Shown here one piece after another: positions 32,420-40,527 of a stretch of DNA of 64,000 bases (position 1 is its first letter; the number at the start of each line of letters is the position of its first letter). A program made the position numbers and the translations under genes. The notes under the pieces were generated by a model that saw only the letters and a program-made list of their open reading frames with translations, ran no database searches and was not told the origin of the DNA. Source of the stretch: an uncultured Clostridia bacterium (GTDB taxonomy: Bacteria > Bacillota > Clostridia > UBA1381 > UBA9506); assembly GCA_934438075.1 (NCBI GenBank), contig CAKSBF010000001.1, forward strand, positions 248,001 to 312,000. Direction: 5' to 3'.

Positions 32420-33148
32420 ATGATACCTAAAACCATTCATTATTGCTGGTTTGGGAATAAACCCCTGGACAGCAAAAGCAAAAAATGTATTGCGAGCTGG
32501 AAAAAATATAATTTGGGTTATCAAATTATCGAGTGGAACGAAAAGAATTTTGATATTAAGTCAAATCAATATGTCTATGAAGCATATCAAAGTAAAAAAT
32601 ATGCTTTTGTTACCGATTACGTCAGATTATATGTCCTATATTTATATGGTGGAATTTATATGGATACGGATGTTGAAGTATTAAAGCCTCTAGATTGCTT
32701 TTTGAAACTACCTGCATTTTCGGGTTTTGAGAGATATAACAAAATTCCTACAGGAATTATTGGTTCTGAAAAAAATAATAAATGGATAGAGCTATTATTG
32801 CGCGATTATGATACTCGTACCTTTATGCTGGATGACGGTAAGCTTGATATGACAACAAACGTGGAGCTAATAACAAATAAAAGTATTGCAAATTATCCAT
32901 TAATATTGAATAATACAGAACAACACCTGAAAGATTTTTCAATTTTCCCATTTGATTGGTTTTGCGCCAAAGATTTAAGTGATGGAAAAATAAAAGTAAC
33001 AGAAAACACATTCACAATTCACCATTTTGCCGGAAGCTGGGAAAGCAGAAATAATAAATTCAGAGGGAAAGTATATCGATTTATAAACAGATATTTCGGA
33101 AAGAGTGCAGCGGAATTAGTAAGGAAAAAATTAGGAAAGAAAGATTGA
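32420..33148 (+). CDS. GT32-type glycosyltransferase (DXD, capsular polysaccharide synthesis)
   Basis: Glycosyltransferase of 242 residues with the DXD sugar-binding domain of the OCH1/GT32 type. It begins IPKTIHYCWFG, has AFVTDYVRLYVLYLYGGIYMDTDVEV with the catalytic DTD, and the C-terminal HHFAGSW seen in capsular glycosyltransferases. ATG at 32420 with GGAGG upstream. Overlaps the next gene by 4 bp if that gene uses its TTG start. The sugar transferred is not predictable. Confidence 0.92.
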   Translation: MIPKTIHYCWFGNKPLDSKSKKCIASWKKYNLGYQIIEWNEKNFDIKSNQYVYEAYQSKKYAFVTDYVRLYVLYLYGGIYMDTDVEVLKPLDCFLKLPAFSGFERYNKIPTGIIGSEKNNKWIELLLRDYDTRTFMLDDGKLDMTTNVELITNKSIANYPLILNNTEQHLKDFSIFPFDWFCAKDLSDGKIKVTENTFTIHHFAGSWESRNNKFRGKVYRFINRYFGKSAAELVRKKLGKKD

Positions 33149-34128
33149 AATTATTTATGAAAGCTCCAAAAGTTTCTATTATAGTTCCTGTTTATAATTC
33201 TGCTTTAACAATAGAATGTTGTATTAAAAGCATAATTAATCAAAACTATAATAATATTGAATGTATATTAGTCGAGAACGGGTCCACTGATAATTCGGAA
33301 GTATTGTGTAAAAAATATGCCGAAAAATATGAATTTATTCAAACTGTTGTATGCAGCAACAAAGGAGTTTCGGCCGCAAGAAATCTGGGATTATCCATGG
33401 CAACAGGTGATATTATCGGTTTTTGCGACGCTGATGATTTTATGGAGCCCAATGCCATATCTGCAATTGTTTATGAATTTACCCAAAATAATGATATTGT
33501 TTGTATCATCGGTGGATTTTATTTTGGTAATATAATGGAGGGTCGGATAAAAAAACAATACAGAGGTTTAAAAAGAAAAAGAATATCTGCCGAGGAGGCT
33601 AAGAGATTAATCATAACAAATAACAAGGTAATGGGAAGCGTATGGAATAAATATTATAGAGCAGATATACTTCACAATATTTGGTTTGATACAGATTTGT
33701 CCTATTGTGAAGATACGCATTTCAATATAAAGGTAATGTCACACGTGGCTGCCGACAGTAATATTCTTGTGATTGAACAGGCTTTATACTGTTATATGAA
33801 TAATGGATCAAGCGTTACAAATAATTTGCAAAATTCATTTGATGAACACGGCAATTTAAAATATATTACCGCATTAAAAGCGACTCTAAACGATTTTTGT
33901 CCGAACGGGAAACTCGCATTAATTCTAAAAAGAAAGATATGTGAATTTTCAGTAGATTTTGCTGTAAGAGACATTGATGAAATGCAAAGAAAAAAATTAA
34001 TGCAGGAGCTTAAAACAAACTATACGTTTACATTGCGCAATTTAACAAATTGCAGCATTGCGGCAAGAATAAAAAGATTGCTAAAATTTATTATATTAAT
34101 GTATTATTTGTTGAGGAGAAAAAAATAA
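33145..34128 (+). CDS. Glycosyltransferase family 2
   Basis: GT-A fold glycosyltransferase of up to 327 residues. KVSIIVPVYNSALTIECCIKS opens the domain, NGSTDNS and GVSAARNLGLSMATGDIIGFCDADDFM contain the nucleotide-sugar motif (DADD), and YCEDTHFNIKV is the acceptor-side ED motif. It may start at the TTG at 33145, which overlaps the previous stop and lies 5 bases after AGGAAAG, or at ATG 33157. It adds a residue to the repeat unit. Very AT-rich like its neighbours. Confidence 0.92.
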   Translation: MKLFMKAPKVSIIVPVYNSALTIECCIKSIINQNYNNIECILVENGSTDNSEVLCKKYAEKYEFIQTVVCSNKGVSAARNLGLSMATGDIIGFCDADDFMEPNAISAIVYEFTQNNDIVCIIGGFYFGNIMEGRIKKQYRGLKRKRISAEEAKRLIITNNKVMGSVWNKYYRADILHNIWFDTDLSYCEDTHFNIKVMSHVAADSNILVIEQALYCYMNNGSSVTNNLQNSFDEHGNLKYITALKATLNDFCPNGKLALILKRKICEFSVDFAVRDIDEMQRKKLMQELKTNYTFTLRNLTNCSIAARIKRLLKFIILMYYLLRRKK

Positions 34129-34130
34129 GT

Positions 34131-35669
34131 ATGCAAAAAAATAAAAGCCTATTGAACATATTCGCATCAATAATATTTAGACTGGTAGTTTTGGCGGGAA
34201 ATTTTATTGTTAGGCGATATTTGATTAGGTTTGCAGGCAATGATATTAATGGTATCAATTCGTTGTACATAAGTATTATCGGTGTACTTTCAGTAGCGGA
34301 ATTAGGTATAGGAGACGCAATTGTTTTCTGTATGTACAAGCCAATTGTTAGAAATGATATCGCTAAGGTTTCATCATTATATAAATTATTTAAACGAATA
34401 TATGTTATAATCGGTTTGTTTATTTTTATATTTGGCTGTGGTGTTACAGCCGTTTTGCCATATCTTGCAAAGGGTTACGCAAGTTTAAACATAAATATGG
34501 GCCTTACCTTTGAATTAATGCTTATATCTACAGTTTTAACATATTTCTTTAGTGCAAAAATATCATTAATGAATGCTTATCGAGATAATTACATTGCAAC
34601 AACAGTAAATTCCTTAGGGCAATTGTTGCAGCAAGGTCTGCAAATAGTCGCTTTGTTTTTAACTAAGTCATTTGAACTTTATCTGTTGTGCCGAATAATA
34701 TCTGTTTTGGTACAATGGCTCATAACAAATATTATTACTAAGAAAAGGTACCCTGCAATCCTGAAAAATACATCCTTTCAAATTGACCAAGATACAAAAC
34801 AAACAATATTAAAAAATGTAAAAGCACTATTTACACATAAAATCGGTTCCATACTTGTAAATACCATAGACAGTCTTGTTATCTCGACATTTATAGGTGT
34901 TGCGATGTTAGGAAAATACTCGAACTACATAGTAATTATAACCGCAATGACAAGCGTGATTTCTCTTTGCTTTACGCCGCTTACCTCAACAATAGGTCAT
35001 CTCTTTATCCGGGATAAGTGCACATTCAAAAAATATTATGACTTCTTTCATACCGTTAATTTTATGTTAGGTTGTACCTCTTTTTTGGTGTACTACAGTA
35101 TTATTAATAATTTAATTGGTGTGTTTTTTGGTGCAGGATTAACATTAAGCAAATCTACATCCATAGTTATAACATTAAATTATTTTATTCAATTCATGCG
35201 CCAGTCAACTATGGTATTTAGAGATGCATCCGGCACATTTTATTACGATCGTTGGAAACCCTTATTGGAAGGAATTTCAAATTTGATTTTATCAATATTA
35301 TTTGTAAAAATATTTCAAAAAAGTGTGGGTGATGATTTTGCTATGCTCGGAGTGATTGTTGCAACAATCATGACTAATTTATTTATTTGTCATATCGTAG
35401 AACCGTTTGTAGTGTATAAATATGTATTTCATGCTTCCGCCAAAAAATACTATTTTAAAAACTACAGCTACATTATATTGTTTGCCGTTGCACTTATAAT
35501 ATTGGATTTATGCATGATAACAAATGATAATACATGGAATGAATTACTAATAAATGGACTGATTGCTATAGGGATTTCAACAATTCCTTTTATATGGATT
35601 TGCTTGTTTAATAAAAATTTTAAATACTATGCAAAAAACATTTTAAAAAAAGAGGTTGTTAAAATATGA
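34131..35669 (+). CDS. Polysaccharide flippase (Wzx/MATE-like)
   Basis: Membrane protein of 512 residues with about twelve to fourteen hydrophobic helices, of the oligosaccharide flippase type, which moves the completed lipid-linked repeat across the membrane. The N-terminus NIFASIIFRLVVLAGNFIVRRYLIRFAG and the segment SLVISTFIGVAMLGKYSNY fit the family. ATG at 34131 has GAGGAG upstream; the longer in-frame reading overlaps the preceding glycosyltransferase and lacks a ribosome binding site. Partner of the EpsG/Wzy-like polymerase. Confidence 0.9.
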   Translation: MQKNKSLLNIFASIIFRLVVLAGNFIVRRYLIRFAGNDINGINSLYISIIGVLSVAELGIGDAIVFCMYKPIVRNDIAKVSSLYKLFKRIYVIIGLFIFIFGCGVTAVLPYLAKGYASLNINMGLTFELMLISTVLTYFFSAKISLMNAYRDNYIATTVNSLGQLLQQGLQIVALFLTKSFELYLLCRIISVLVQWLITNIITKKRYPAILKNTSFQIDQDTKQTILKNVKALFTHKIGSILVNTIDSLVISTFIGVAMLGKYSNYIVIITAMTSVISLCFTPLTSTIGHLFIRDKCTFKKYYDFFHTVNFMLGCTSFLVYYSIINNLIGVFFGAGLTLSKSTSIVITLNYFIQFMRQSTMVFRDASGTFYYDRWKPLLEGISNLILSILFVKIFQKSVGDDFAMLGVIVATIMTNLFICHIVEPFVVYKYVFHASAKKYYFKNYSYIILFAVALIILDLCMITNDNTWNELLINGLIAIGISTIPFIWICLFNKNFKYYAKNILKKEVVKI

Positions 35670-36832
35670 ATGAGAAACAAAATAACATTATTGATCTTAT
35701 TAATTCTGTTTTAAATAAAAAAAATGCCAATATAAAAGTCATAAAAGATTTTTCATACATATTTGATATTGCAACCAGACATCATATTATGACTATGTTG
35801 TATTATGCTTTTTATTATAATGATATCCGGATAGAAGCAGACGCCGAGCAGCTGCTTCAATATGCTGTTTTCCGGGAACTTTCCATTAACGAAAAACAGC
35901 TGCATTATATTAATAAATTAAACGAAGAATTTAACAAAAATAATATAGACCATATGTTTTTAAAAGGAAGTGTCCTAAAAAATTTATACCCGCGCACCGA
36001 AATACGCCGTATGGGCGATATTGATATTCTGATAAAAGAAAAACAATACGATAAAATTGCCGTAATTATGAAAAAAGAAGGGTTTTCATTTCACAACGAA
36101 AGCAACCATGAGTTTGTGTGGTTAAAAGAAAATATACGGGTAGAACTGCATAAAATATTGATGCCTTCTTATAACAAGGATTTGCATGCATATTTTGGAA
36201 ACGGTTGGAAAAGAGCCGTGAAAACAGTTGAAAATTGCTATACCTTCTCTAATGATGACATGTTCATTTACATTTTCAGTCATTTTGCAAAGCATTACCG
36301 TGACGCAGGTATCGGCATTATGCACATGTGCGATTTATACGTGTTCTTAAAATCATATTCCCCGAACCTCGCATACATATCCGCCGAGCTAAAAAAACTG
36401 CATCTATATGATTTTTACCGCAACATACGCAAGACGCTGGACGTTTGGTTCAACGGCAGCCAAGGGGATGAGGTGACCGATTATATTACCGCTGTCATCT
36501 TCGACAGCGGCGTATACGGCTTAAAAGAAAAAAGCATTTTATCCACTGCCTTAAAAAGTGAAAAACAGTATAAAAAACTTTCTCTCGGAAAGCTACAGCG
36601 TATATTCAAACGTGTATTTCCCGGCTATAACGGAATGAAAACAAAATATCAGACATTAAAGAAACTGCCTGTATTGCTCCCGGCATTTTGGATATGGCGA
36701 TGGGTGATGATTCTGATAACAAAACATCACGACATCAAAAAGGAGCTGCACAATATATGCGCAGTCAGCCAAGACGAGGTCAGCGAATATCAAAAATCTT
36801 TAAAATATGTAGGACTGGATTACTATTTTTAA
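35666..36832 (+). CDS. Nucleotidyltransferase-fold family protein (NTP_transf_5 type)
   Basis: Protein of 388 residues with an uncharacterised nucleotidyltransferase-fold domain. The marks are FLKGSVLKNLYPRTEIRRMGDIDILI (about 98-123), which supplies the GS and DxD metal site, and the following VELHKILMP with a third acidic residue. Such proteins recur as last genes in exopolysaccharide loci, but their reaction is not known. The start overlaps the flippase stop by 4 bp. Base composition rises again towards the 3' end. The locus ends at the terminator downstream. Confidence 0.82.
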   Translation: MNEKQNNIIDLINSVLNKKNANIKVIKDFSYIFDIATRHHIMTMLYYAFYYNDIRIEADAEQLLQYAVFRELSINEKQLHYINKLNEEFNKNNIDHMFLKGSVLKNLYPRTEIRRMGDIDILIKEKQYDKIAVIMKKEGFSFHNESNHEFVWLKENIRVELHKILMPSYNKDLHAYFGNGWKRAVKTVENCYTFSNDDMFIYIFSHFAKHYRDAGIGIMHMCDLYVFLKSYSPNLAYISAELKKLHLYDFYRNIRKTLDVWFNGSQGDEVTDYITAVIFDSGVYGLKEKSILSTALKSEKQYKKLSLGKLQRIFKRVFPGYNGMKTKYQTLKKLPVLLPAFWIWRWVMILITKHHDIKKELHNICAVSQDEVSEYQKSLKYVGLDYYF

Positions 36833-36857
36833 AATTATATCAGCTTAGAAAGTAAAA

Positions 36858-36891
36858 ACTGCGGCATTCCGGGAAAACCGGGTGCCGCAGT
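36858..36891 (-). terminator. Terminator between the exopolysaccharide and glycosidase loci
   Basis: Strong hairpin, arms ACTGCGGCA and TGCCGCAGT with inner CCGG/CCGG around AAAA. On the minus strand it is followed by TTTTTACTTT, so it is best as the terminator of the leftward glycosidase locus; on the plus strand the T-run is poor, though the stem may also slow transcription from the exopolysaccharide operon. Confidence 0.8.
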
Positions 36892-37019
36892 CTGCTGTTC
36901 TGACTCATATATACACGAAAATTATTTAGCCGATAAACAAATATTCTAAGTTTAAAATTATTGTCTTACTTCTTACAAACTAATTAAACGCAGAATAATA
37001 TTCAAAGCCGCAACCCTGC

Positions 37020-38942
37020 TCACTTTCCGCAAAAAACCTGATAACGGCACTCACTCCATTGTGTACTGAGAGGACATACTTTTACTTTGATTTTCTTTTT
37101 ATTTTTTGTTGCATGAACCGGCAGACGAAACTCGCTTTCTCTAAGTCTCATAGCACAATTGGCACCGGCATCATACCACACTCCGCAAAATATATCATCC
37201 ACATAGATTTCCGCACACTGGTTCAGGTAAGAATAATCAAGCACTCGTCTTAAGATTACATAATCAGCGTTCTCAGAAAGTGCAGCCTCAAACTCTGACG
37301 AACTGCGGTTTCCCAACATCCGTCCCCGGTAGGTATATTCTTCACCGTCACACAATCCCTCAAACGCCGAACAACATTTTAGCGGCATAGACAGCTTCGT
37401 CTGATAACAGTGCTCCTCACTGCTTTTTTCATCGGCAACCATCACTTCATCTGTTTGGTGCAGCGATGGTTCCTGATTAAAGTAGTAAAATAAAACGCCG
37501 TCTATTTTTTCATAACAATCATTTACAGGACCATGCTCCATATCAAAAATTAGCCTGCTTCGAAACGGAACGCTATCACTGATTAAAACTCGATATGCCA
37601 TGGTTTTGTAGGTTCCTTCCTCCGCACAGCGAACGGAACCGTGCGCCCATTTTGCATTATAACCGCAGCCGTAAAACGGCCTGCTCAACGTTCCGCTGTT
37701 CCAATAGTAGGCTCCATTATAAAAATCCTCCGTACCGGTGCCATTTACCTGAGGACTTCTGCTGCCGTCAATATAAATATGTTCATCGCCCTCCAGATAC
37801 TGTCCTTTTTCTGCAGATACATCTGTATCCATGGAAGCGACAATTCCAACTAACCTGCCCGAACCTTCAAGCTCTATCATTCGAATATCATTTTTATCGT
37901 CGGCATTAATTTCTGTCTGCAACTGTTTTGCGTGAAAATATCCCCATTTTTGCTCTCCTGAAAATGGCTGCATAAATATTTCATACTCAACAGAAATATT
38001 CGTACCCGACATATTTTCCATTTGAACTTCCGCCCTCTCGCAAAACGGCATTGGATATTTCAGATAAAGCCAATTCCCCTCATCTATACCGAAAGCAAGA
38101 CTTTTTGTGCGGTAGTCCGGTGCATTGGGATCCGGCCCGTGCGTCGGAAAGCCAAACAAACTGCTAAACGGCGCGTTAACAAATGGCTCATCTTTCCCAT
38201 CAAAAAAAATTTTTAGCTGCAAATCGTTTAATTTTCGATAATCCTCCGCAGCGCCGCCATGCGCATATATCTTGTCAAGTTTTAAACGCAGGCAGGTAAT
38301 TTGCATATTTTCTTGTTGTATACTAAAAAACCGATTCGCTTTATTCATTTCCGACTCAAAAACACCGCCATATTTCTTACCGCCGACAATACAACCGTCC
38401 CGCATTGCAGAAATCAGCTCGGAGCAATCCTGGCAGGCCCCATAGCTTTCTACCTCTGTTTCCTGCGGATACAGTGCATAATCAATATGATAATAAAAAA
38501 ATTTCCCATTGCCCGCTGATGTTATTTTAATCCGCTTGGAAAACGGTATCGGCAGGTACATAATATATCCGCTTTGACGAACCGCATTGCCCTCTGCAGG
38601 CACATTAATTTCCACAAGCTCTTCAGGAATCCGGGGGTGTCTGCCTGAAAAAATATCCTGAATACTGCCGTCAATCGCAGGCACGCTGCAATCGTCAATA
38701 TATACACTCAGATTATCTTCCGGATAAAAAACCGTAGGCAGAAATATTTTATATACACAGCCCTTGCCCTTAACATCCAGCAAAACCTGCTGCCCGTTTT
38801 CATCAATATATAAACTTTGATTGTAGTCTTGATTATACCCCTCCCTATCATAACTAGTTGAAGAATAACGCATAGTGTCATCTATGTACGGAAGCGATAG
38901 GAGGTCTGCCGCACTTTTCACCGCATCAATGTTAACATTCAT
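37020..38942 (-). CDS. DUF2961 / GH172 family glycosidase
   Basis: Protein of 640 residues with a jelly-roll DUF2961 domain. Proteins of this group now placed in GH172 include alpha-D-fructofuranosidases/difructose-anhydride enzymes and exo-arabinofuranosidases. The recognisable block is VNGTGTEDFYNGAYYWNSG (about 395-413), with LSRPFYGCGY after it; acidic residues in this region act in catalysis in characterised members. No signal peptide, so it is cytoplasmic. ATG at 38942 with AAGGAG. Last gene of the leftward locus. The exact substrate, probably a furanoside, is unknown. Confidence 0.85.
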   Translation of the reverse strand: MNVNIDAVKSAADLLSLPYIDDTMRYSSTSYDREGYNQDYNQSLYIDENGQQVLLDVKGKGCVYKIFLPTVFYPEDNLSVYIDDCSVPAIDGSIQDIFSGRHPRIPEELVEINVPAEGNAVRQSGYIMYLPIPFSKRIKITSAGNGKFFYYHIDYALYPQETEVESYGACQDCSELISAMRDGCIVGGKKYGGVFESEMNKANRFFSIQQENMQITCLRLKLDKIYAHGGAAEDYRKLNDLQLKIFFDGKDEPFVNAPFSSLFGFPTHGPDPNAPDYRTKSLAFGIDEGNWLYLKYPMPFCERAEVQMENMSGTNISVEYEIFMQPFSGEQKWGYFHAKQLQTEINADDKNDIRMIELEGSGRLVGIVASMDTDVSAEKGQYLEGDEHIYIDGSRSPQVNGTGTEDFYNGAYYWNSGTLSRPFYGCGYNAKWAHGSVRCAEEGTYKTMAYRVLISDSVPFRSRLIFDMEHGPVNDCYEKIDGVLFYYFNQEPSLHQTDEVMVADEKSSEEHCYQTKLSMPLKCCSAFEGLCDGEEYTYRGRMLGNRSSSEFEAALSENADYVILRRVLDYSYLNQCAEIYVDDIFCGVWYDAGANCAMRLRESEFRLPVHATKNKKKIKVKVCPLSTQWSECRYQVFCGK

Positions 38943-39015
38943 AGCCGTTCTCCTTATTCTCTATGTTTTATAGAACAAAACAAAATTTTTAAAAATGGCA
39001 TCTGTGTCTAACAGT

Positions 39016-39939
39016 CTATTTGCCGTATACATGTTCCTTTACTTTTTTTACCTGTGCAACGGTTCTATCTGCTAAAGCGCCATCTTCATAAATACCGATA
39101 TTCATAGTGACTGCGCCTTTTTTCTCTAAACAGCTGCTTACATATTCCACTAAATATTCGTCCGAAAATTTCGGAGGTTCCATCTCTCCGACCGCAGAAT
39201 GTACCCATGGACAGTCCAGAAAAAACAAACAATGCCACTGTTTGTTGTTCTCTTCATATTGCCACGGTTTTTTGTCTCCGCCCGATTCACCGGCAAGATA
39301 TTCCTCTTCTTCAAACACCCATTTCATAGAATTCGCGCCTGTGCACATTGCAAAAATGCGATTCGCATTGCCTGTTTTGACAACCTTCAGCCATTTTTCT
39401 TTGTTAAACCGGGCATTATTCCAATCCCTTGTGCGCAAAAATGATTTTTGCGAAGCCTCATAGCAGCCATCAAACCACCAACCGTCCAACAACTCCCCAA
39501 ACTTTTCTCCATATGCCTGAATCCATGCATAATATTTCTCCATGAACGCTTTTTTGTCAGCGCTCTCGTCCCATGAAAAGGCCTTTCGCATAAACGGAAC
39601 CTGAAGATCCATCTCCGTTGGTATATATGCAATCAGACGAATCCCTTCTTCGTGCAAGGCCGCTGCCAACTCCATCATCAAGTCACGCTGCGAACAGCAG
39701 TTGGGACAATAACGTTCCATGATTTCATTCGCACTCCAAAAAAATCCGGAATTTTGCCCAAAGGGAAAAATGACCCACTTTGCACCCATATCCTTTATCT
39801 GCCGCACAAACCTTTTCATATCAAACTCATTTGCCATTACATTGTAATCCGTTTGCTTTTCCCCGCTGCGCGGTGCCGTCTCCGGTAAATAATGCACCAT
39901 AATTCCGTAATTAGCTGTCATCCAACTTGCTTTGTTCAT
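39016..39939 (-). CDS. GH29-like (alpha-L-fucosidase-related) glycoside hydrolase
   Basis: Cytoplasmic (beta/alpha)8-barrel protein of 307 residues related to the catalytic domain of GH29 fucosidases. ASWMTANYGIMVHYLPE at the start resembles the family's first strand, KWVIFPFGQNSGFF the second, and LLDGWWFDGCYEA (about 150) carries the aspartate in the nucleophile position (WFD). It is shorter than typical fucosidases and lacks the C-terminal beta-sandwich, so it may have another specificity. ATG at 39939 with AGGGGGA upstream. It lies between a GH172 gene and a small membrane-anchored protein. Confidence 0.75.
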   Translation of the reverse strand: MNKASWMTANYGIMVHYLPETAPRSGEKQTDYNVMANEFDMKRFVRQIKDMGAKWVIFPFGQNSGFFWSANEIMERYCPNCCSQRDLMMELAAALHEEGIRLIAYIPTEMDLQVPFMRKAFSWDESADKKAFMEKYYAWIQAYGEKFGELLDGWWFDGCYEASQKSFLRTRDWNNARFNKEKWLKVVKTGNANRIFAMCTGANSMKWVFEEEEYLAGESGGDKKPWQYEENNKQWHCLFFLDCPWVHSAVGEMEPPKFSDEYLVEYVSSCLEKKGAVTMNIGIYEDGALADRTVAQVKKVKEHVYGK

Positions 39940-39968
39940 TAAAAACGTCCCCCTATTACGCATTAAAT

Positions 39969-40466
39969 TTACAGCGCCCGGTTTGATATATACAGAGAAT
40001 CACCGCACCCCCGTGTAGTTTTTGATACAAACCGCATTGCAGGCGCAATTTTTAGTTGAATTGTCCGAACCGTTTCAGGAACTTTTTTCTCATTAATGAT
40101 CAATGCTATTTGGGCAATAATATCTTCATTTTCTCTCTGAAAGCAACATGCATTATACTTAACAGGAAATAATTTCCCGCCATTCAGTTCCATATATCCA
40201 CAAGGAATATCCTCCCGAAACGAATACACAAGAGGGAAACTGTTATCTTCCCTCTGCTCTATTTCCAGGCTTTTTCCATCGTCTGAAACCTTCACGCACT
40301 CTGCCAATTGAATTTTTCTCACCATATTAAACAATTTTTCATTTAGCAACAGGCTATCTGTCTCCTCTGCCGAATACATACGCGAGATTTTTAACACCAA
40401 AACAATGAGACATATCCCCATGCAAAATATAATTGTAAAACAGATACCTATTTGCCAAAATTCCAT
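39969..40466 (-). CDS. Small membrane-anchored protein of unknown function
   Basis: I do not recognise this 165-residue protein. It has one N-terminal transmembrane helix (about 5-28, IGICFTIIFCMGICLIVLVL) followed by a soluble domain of mixed beta character with several cysteines. The ATG at 40466 follows AAGGAG by 11 bases; an ATG seven codons earlier contains that site. It lies 61 bp downstream of the GH89 gene and 29 bp upstream of the GH29-like gene, so it belongs to the same operon. The soluble part could face the outside, but orientation is not clear. Confidence 0.6.
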   Translation of the reverse strand: MEFWQIGICFTIIFCMGICLIVLVLKISRMYSAEETDSLLLNEKLFNMVRKIQLAECVKVSDDGKSLEIEQREDNSFPLVYSFREDIPCGYMELNGGKLFPVKYNACCFQRENEDIIAQIALIINEKKVPETVRTIQLKIAPAMRFVSKTTRGCGDSLYISNRAL

Positions 40467-40527
40467 GATGATAGACGCTCCTTGCATTTACTTGATTTTA
40501 GGCTCCGCCTCTACGAATACCAAAATT

